The position numbers were made by a program, and so were the translations under genes. Positions 13,303-13,665 of a stretch of 13,665 nt of DNA are shown here, one piece after another (the stretch's first letter is position 1; each line of letters starts with the position of its first letter). This DNA comes from Candidatus Dadabacteria bacterium (GTDB lineage Bacteria > Desulfobacterota_D > UBA1144 > Nemesobacterales > UBA2774): contig DAOVUC010000015.1 of assembly GCA_030632765.1 (NCBI GenBank), positions 1 through 13,665 of the forward strand. The letters run 5' to 3'. The notes below the pieces were generated by a model. It was not told where the DNA came from. It did no database searches and was given only the letters and a program-made list of their open reading frames with translations.

Positions 13303-13665
13303 ATGAAATCTTGCTTATCTACTTTCAATAAATACGCACTTTAGCATTTGGTTCTAATTTTGTGCGCTGTGTTTTTGGCTTTTGCCGTTGCGAGCTGCGA
13401 CAGTGAGAGCAATAATAACGATGACGGTGGCGGCAATCCGCCGACTGCTAGTCCAACACCAACTCCCACACCAACACCAACTCCCACACCAAGCCCTGCA
13501 CCGGGGGGTAGTATAATAGAGCCCGGGGGAACCTTGTCGATGGTCCCTGAAACGTTCGATTATGTTGGTAACGGCAATGACAGGCAAATGCTCGACTACT
13601 ACGAAATAAGCGGACTCGACTCACAGACTACGTCTGAATTTTCTACAAGCGGAGTTGTTGCAGCA
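13303..13665 (+). pseudogene. Lipoprotein with PT-rich linker, amber codon in signal peptide (3' partial)
   Basis: ATG 13303 has GGAGG upstream at good spacing. The frame reads MKSCLSTFNKYAL, then TAG (13342-13344), then HLVLILCAVFLAFAVASC, a lipoprotein signal ending in a lipobox (VASC, Cys at codon 32). The mature part begins DSESNNNDDGGGN, followed by a (TP)n linker (PTPTPTPTPTPTPSPAPGG) and the start of a globular part (IIEPGGTLSMVPETFDYVGN...) that runs off the window and that I do not recognise. A TTG at 13348 after the stop could restart translation, but it has no ribosome-binding site and would lack the charged N-region. Readthrough, decay or a sequencing error are all possible. Confidence 0.65.
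13453..13488 (+). repeat. Tandem 18-bp repeat coding the TP linker
   Basis: Two perfect copies of CCAACACCAACTCCCACA (13453-13470 and 13471-13488) plus a partial third. They encode alternating Thr-Pro residues between the lipidated N-terminus and the globular part. Copy number may vary between strains by slippage without shifting the frame. Confidence 0.8.

Overview
The window looks like a chromosomal segment of a Gram-negative bacterium. The evidence is a lipoprotein with a lipobox, Sec-type exported proteins, sigma-54 regulation and a NptA-type phosphate transporter. G+C content is moderate and intergenic DNA is AT-rich. The PT-rich lipoprotein, the YVTN propeller protein and the GAF-PAS sigma-54 activator would fit a deltaproteobacterium-like or Dadabacteria-like lineage, but no marker gene allows a firm assignment.

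Layout. Positions 3-437 hold the 3' part of a Fic-domain gene of the 'mobile mystery protein B' type. It is followed by almost 600 bases of noncoding DNA full of small hairpins, including two pairs of related dyads that differ by compensatory changes. Positions 1026-1709 encode an aquaporin with a TTG start, which ends at a strong bidirectional terminator shared with the convergent osmC-like gene (1853-2437, minus). Upstream of osmC lie a good sigma-54 promoter and three copies of a TTACGA-N4-TCGTAW dyad. Next to them is the gene for a GAF-PAS-AAA+-Fis sigma-54 activator (2689-4620, minus), so this block reads as a self-contained stress-response module. A small exported two-cysteine protein (4736-5002, minus) is divergent from a Na+/phosphate cotransporter (5188-6408, plus). 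An NmrA-like NAD(P)-binding protein (6436-7299, minus) converges on the latter.

Positions 7300-11284 are a distinct block. A 490-base leader rich in hairpins precedes an overlapping gene pair: a GT4 glycosyltransferase (7792-8979) and a GH15 glucoamylase/trehalase-like hydrolase (8958-10919). About 365 noncoding bases follow. These contain two hairpins, a sigma-54-like promoter, two perfect dyads and a near-consensus sigma-70 promoter firing into what looks like a roughly 130-nt structured RNA.

Positions 11285-13665 are a patch of broken genes. A YVTN beta-propeller gene (minus) has a frameshift in its signal peptide and loses its C-terminus next to the RNA candidate. A tandem-rhodanese sulfurtransferase gene has two single-base frameshifts and a TGG-to-TGA stop. 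A lipoprotein gene has an amber codon within its signal peptide and runs off the window. Either this end is decaying (or was hit by a mobile element), or it is poorly sequenced. No tRNA, rRNA, CRISPR array or complete insertion sequence was recognised.
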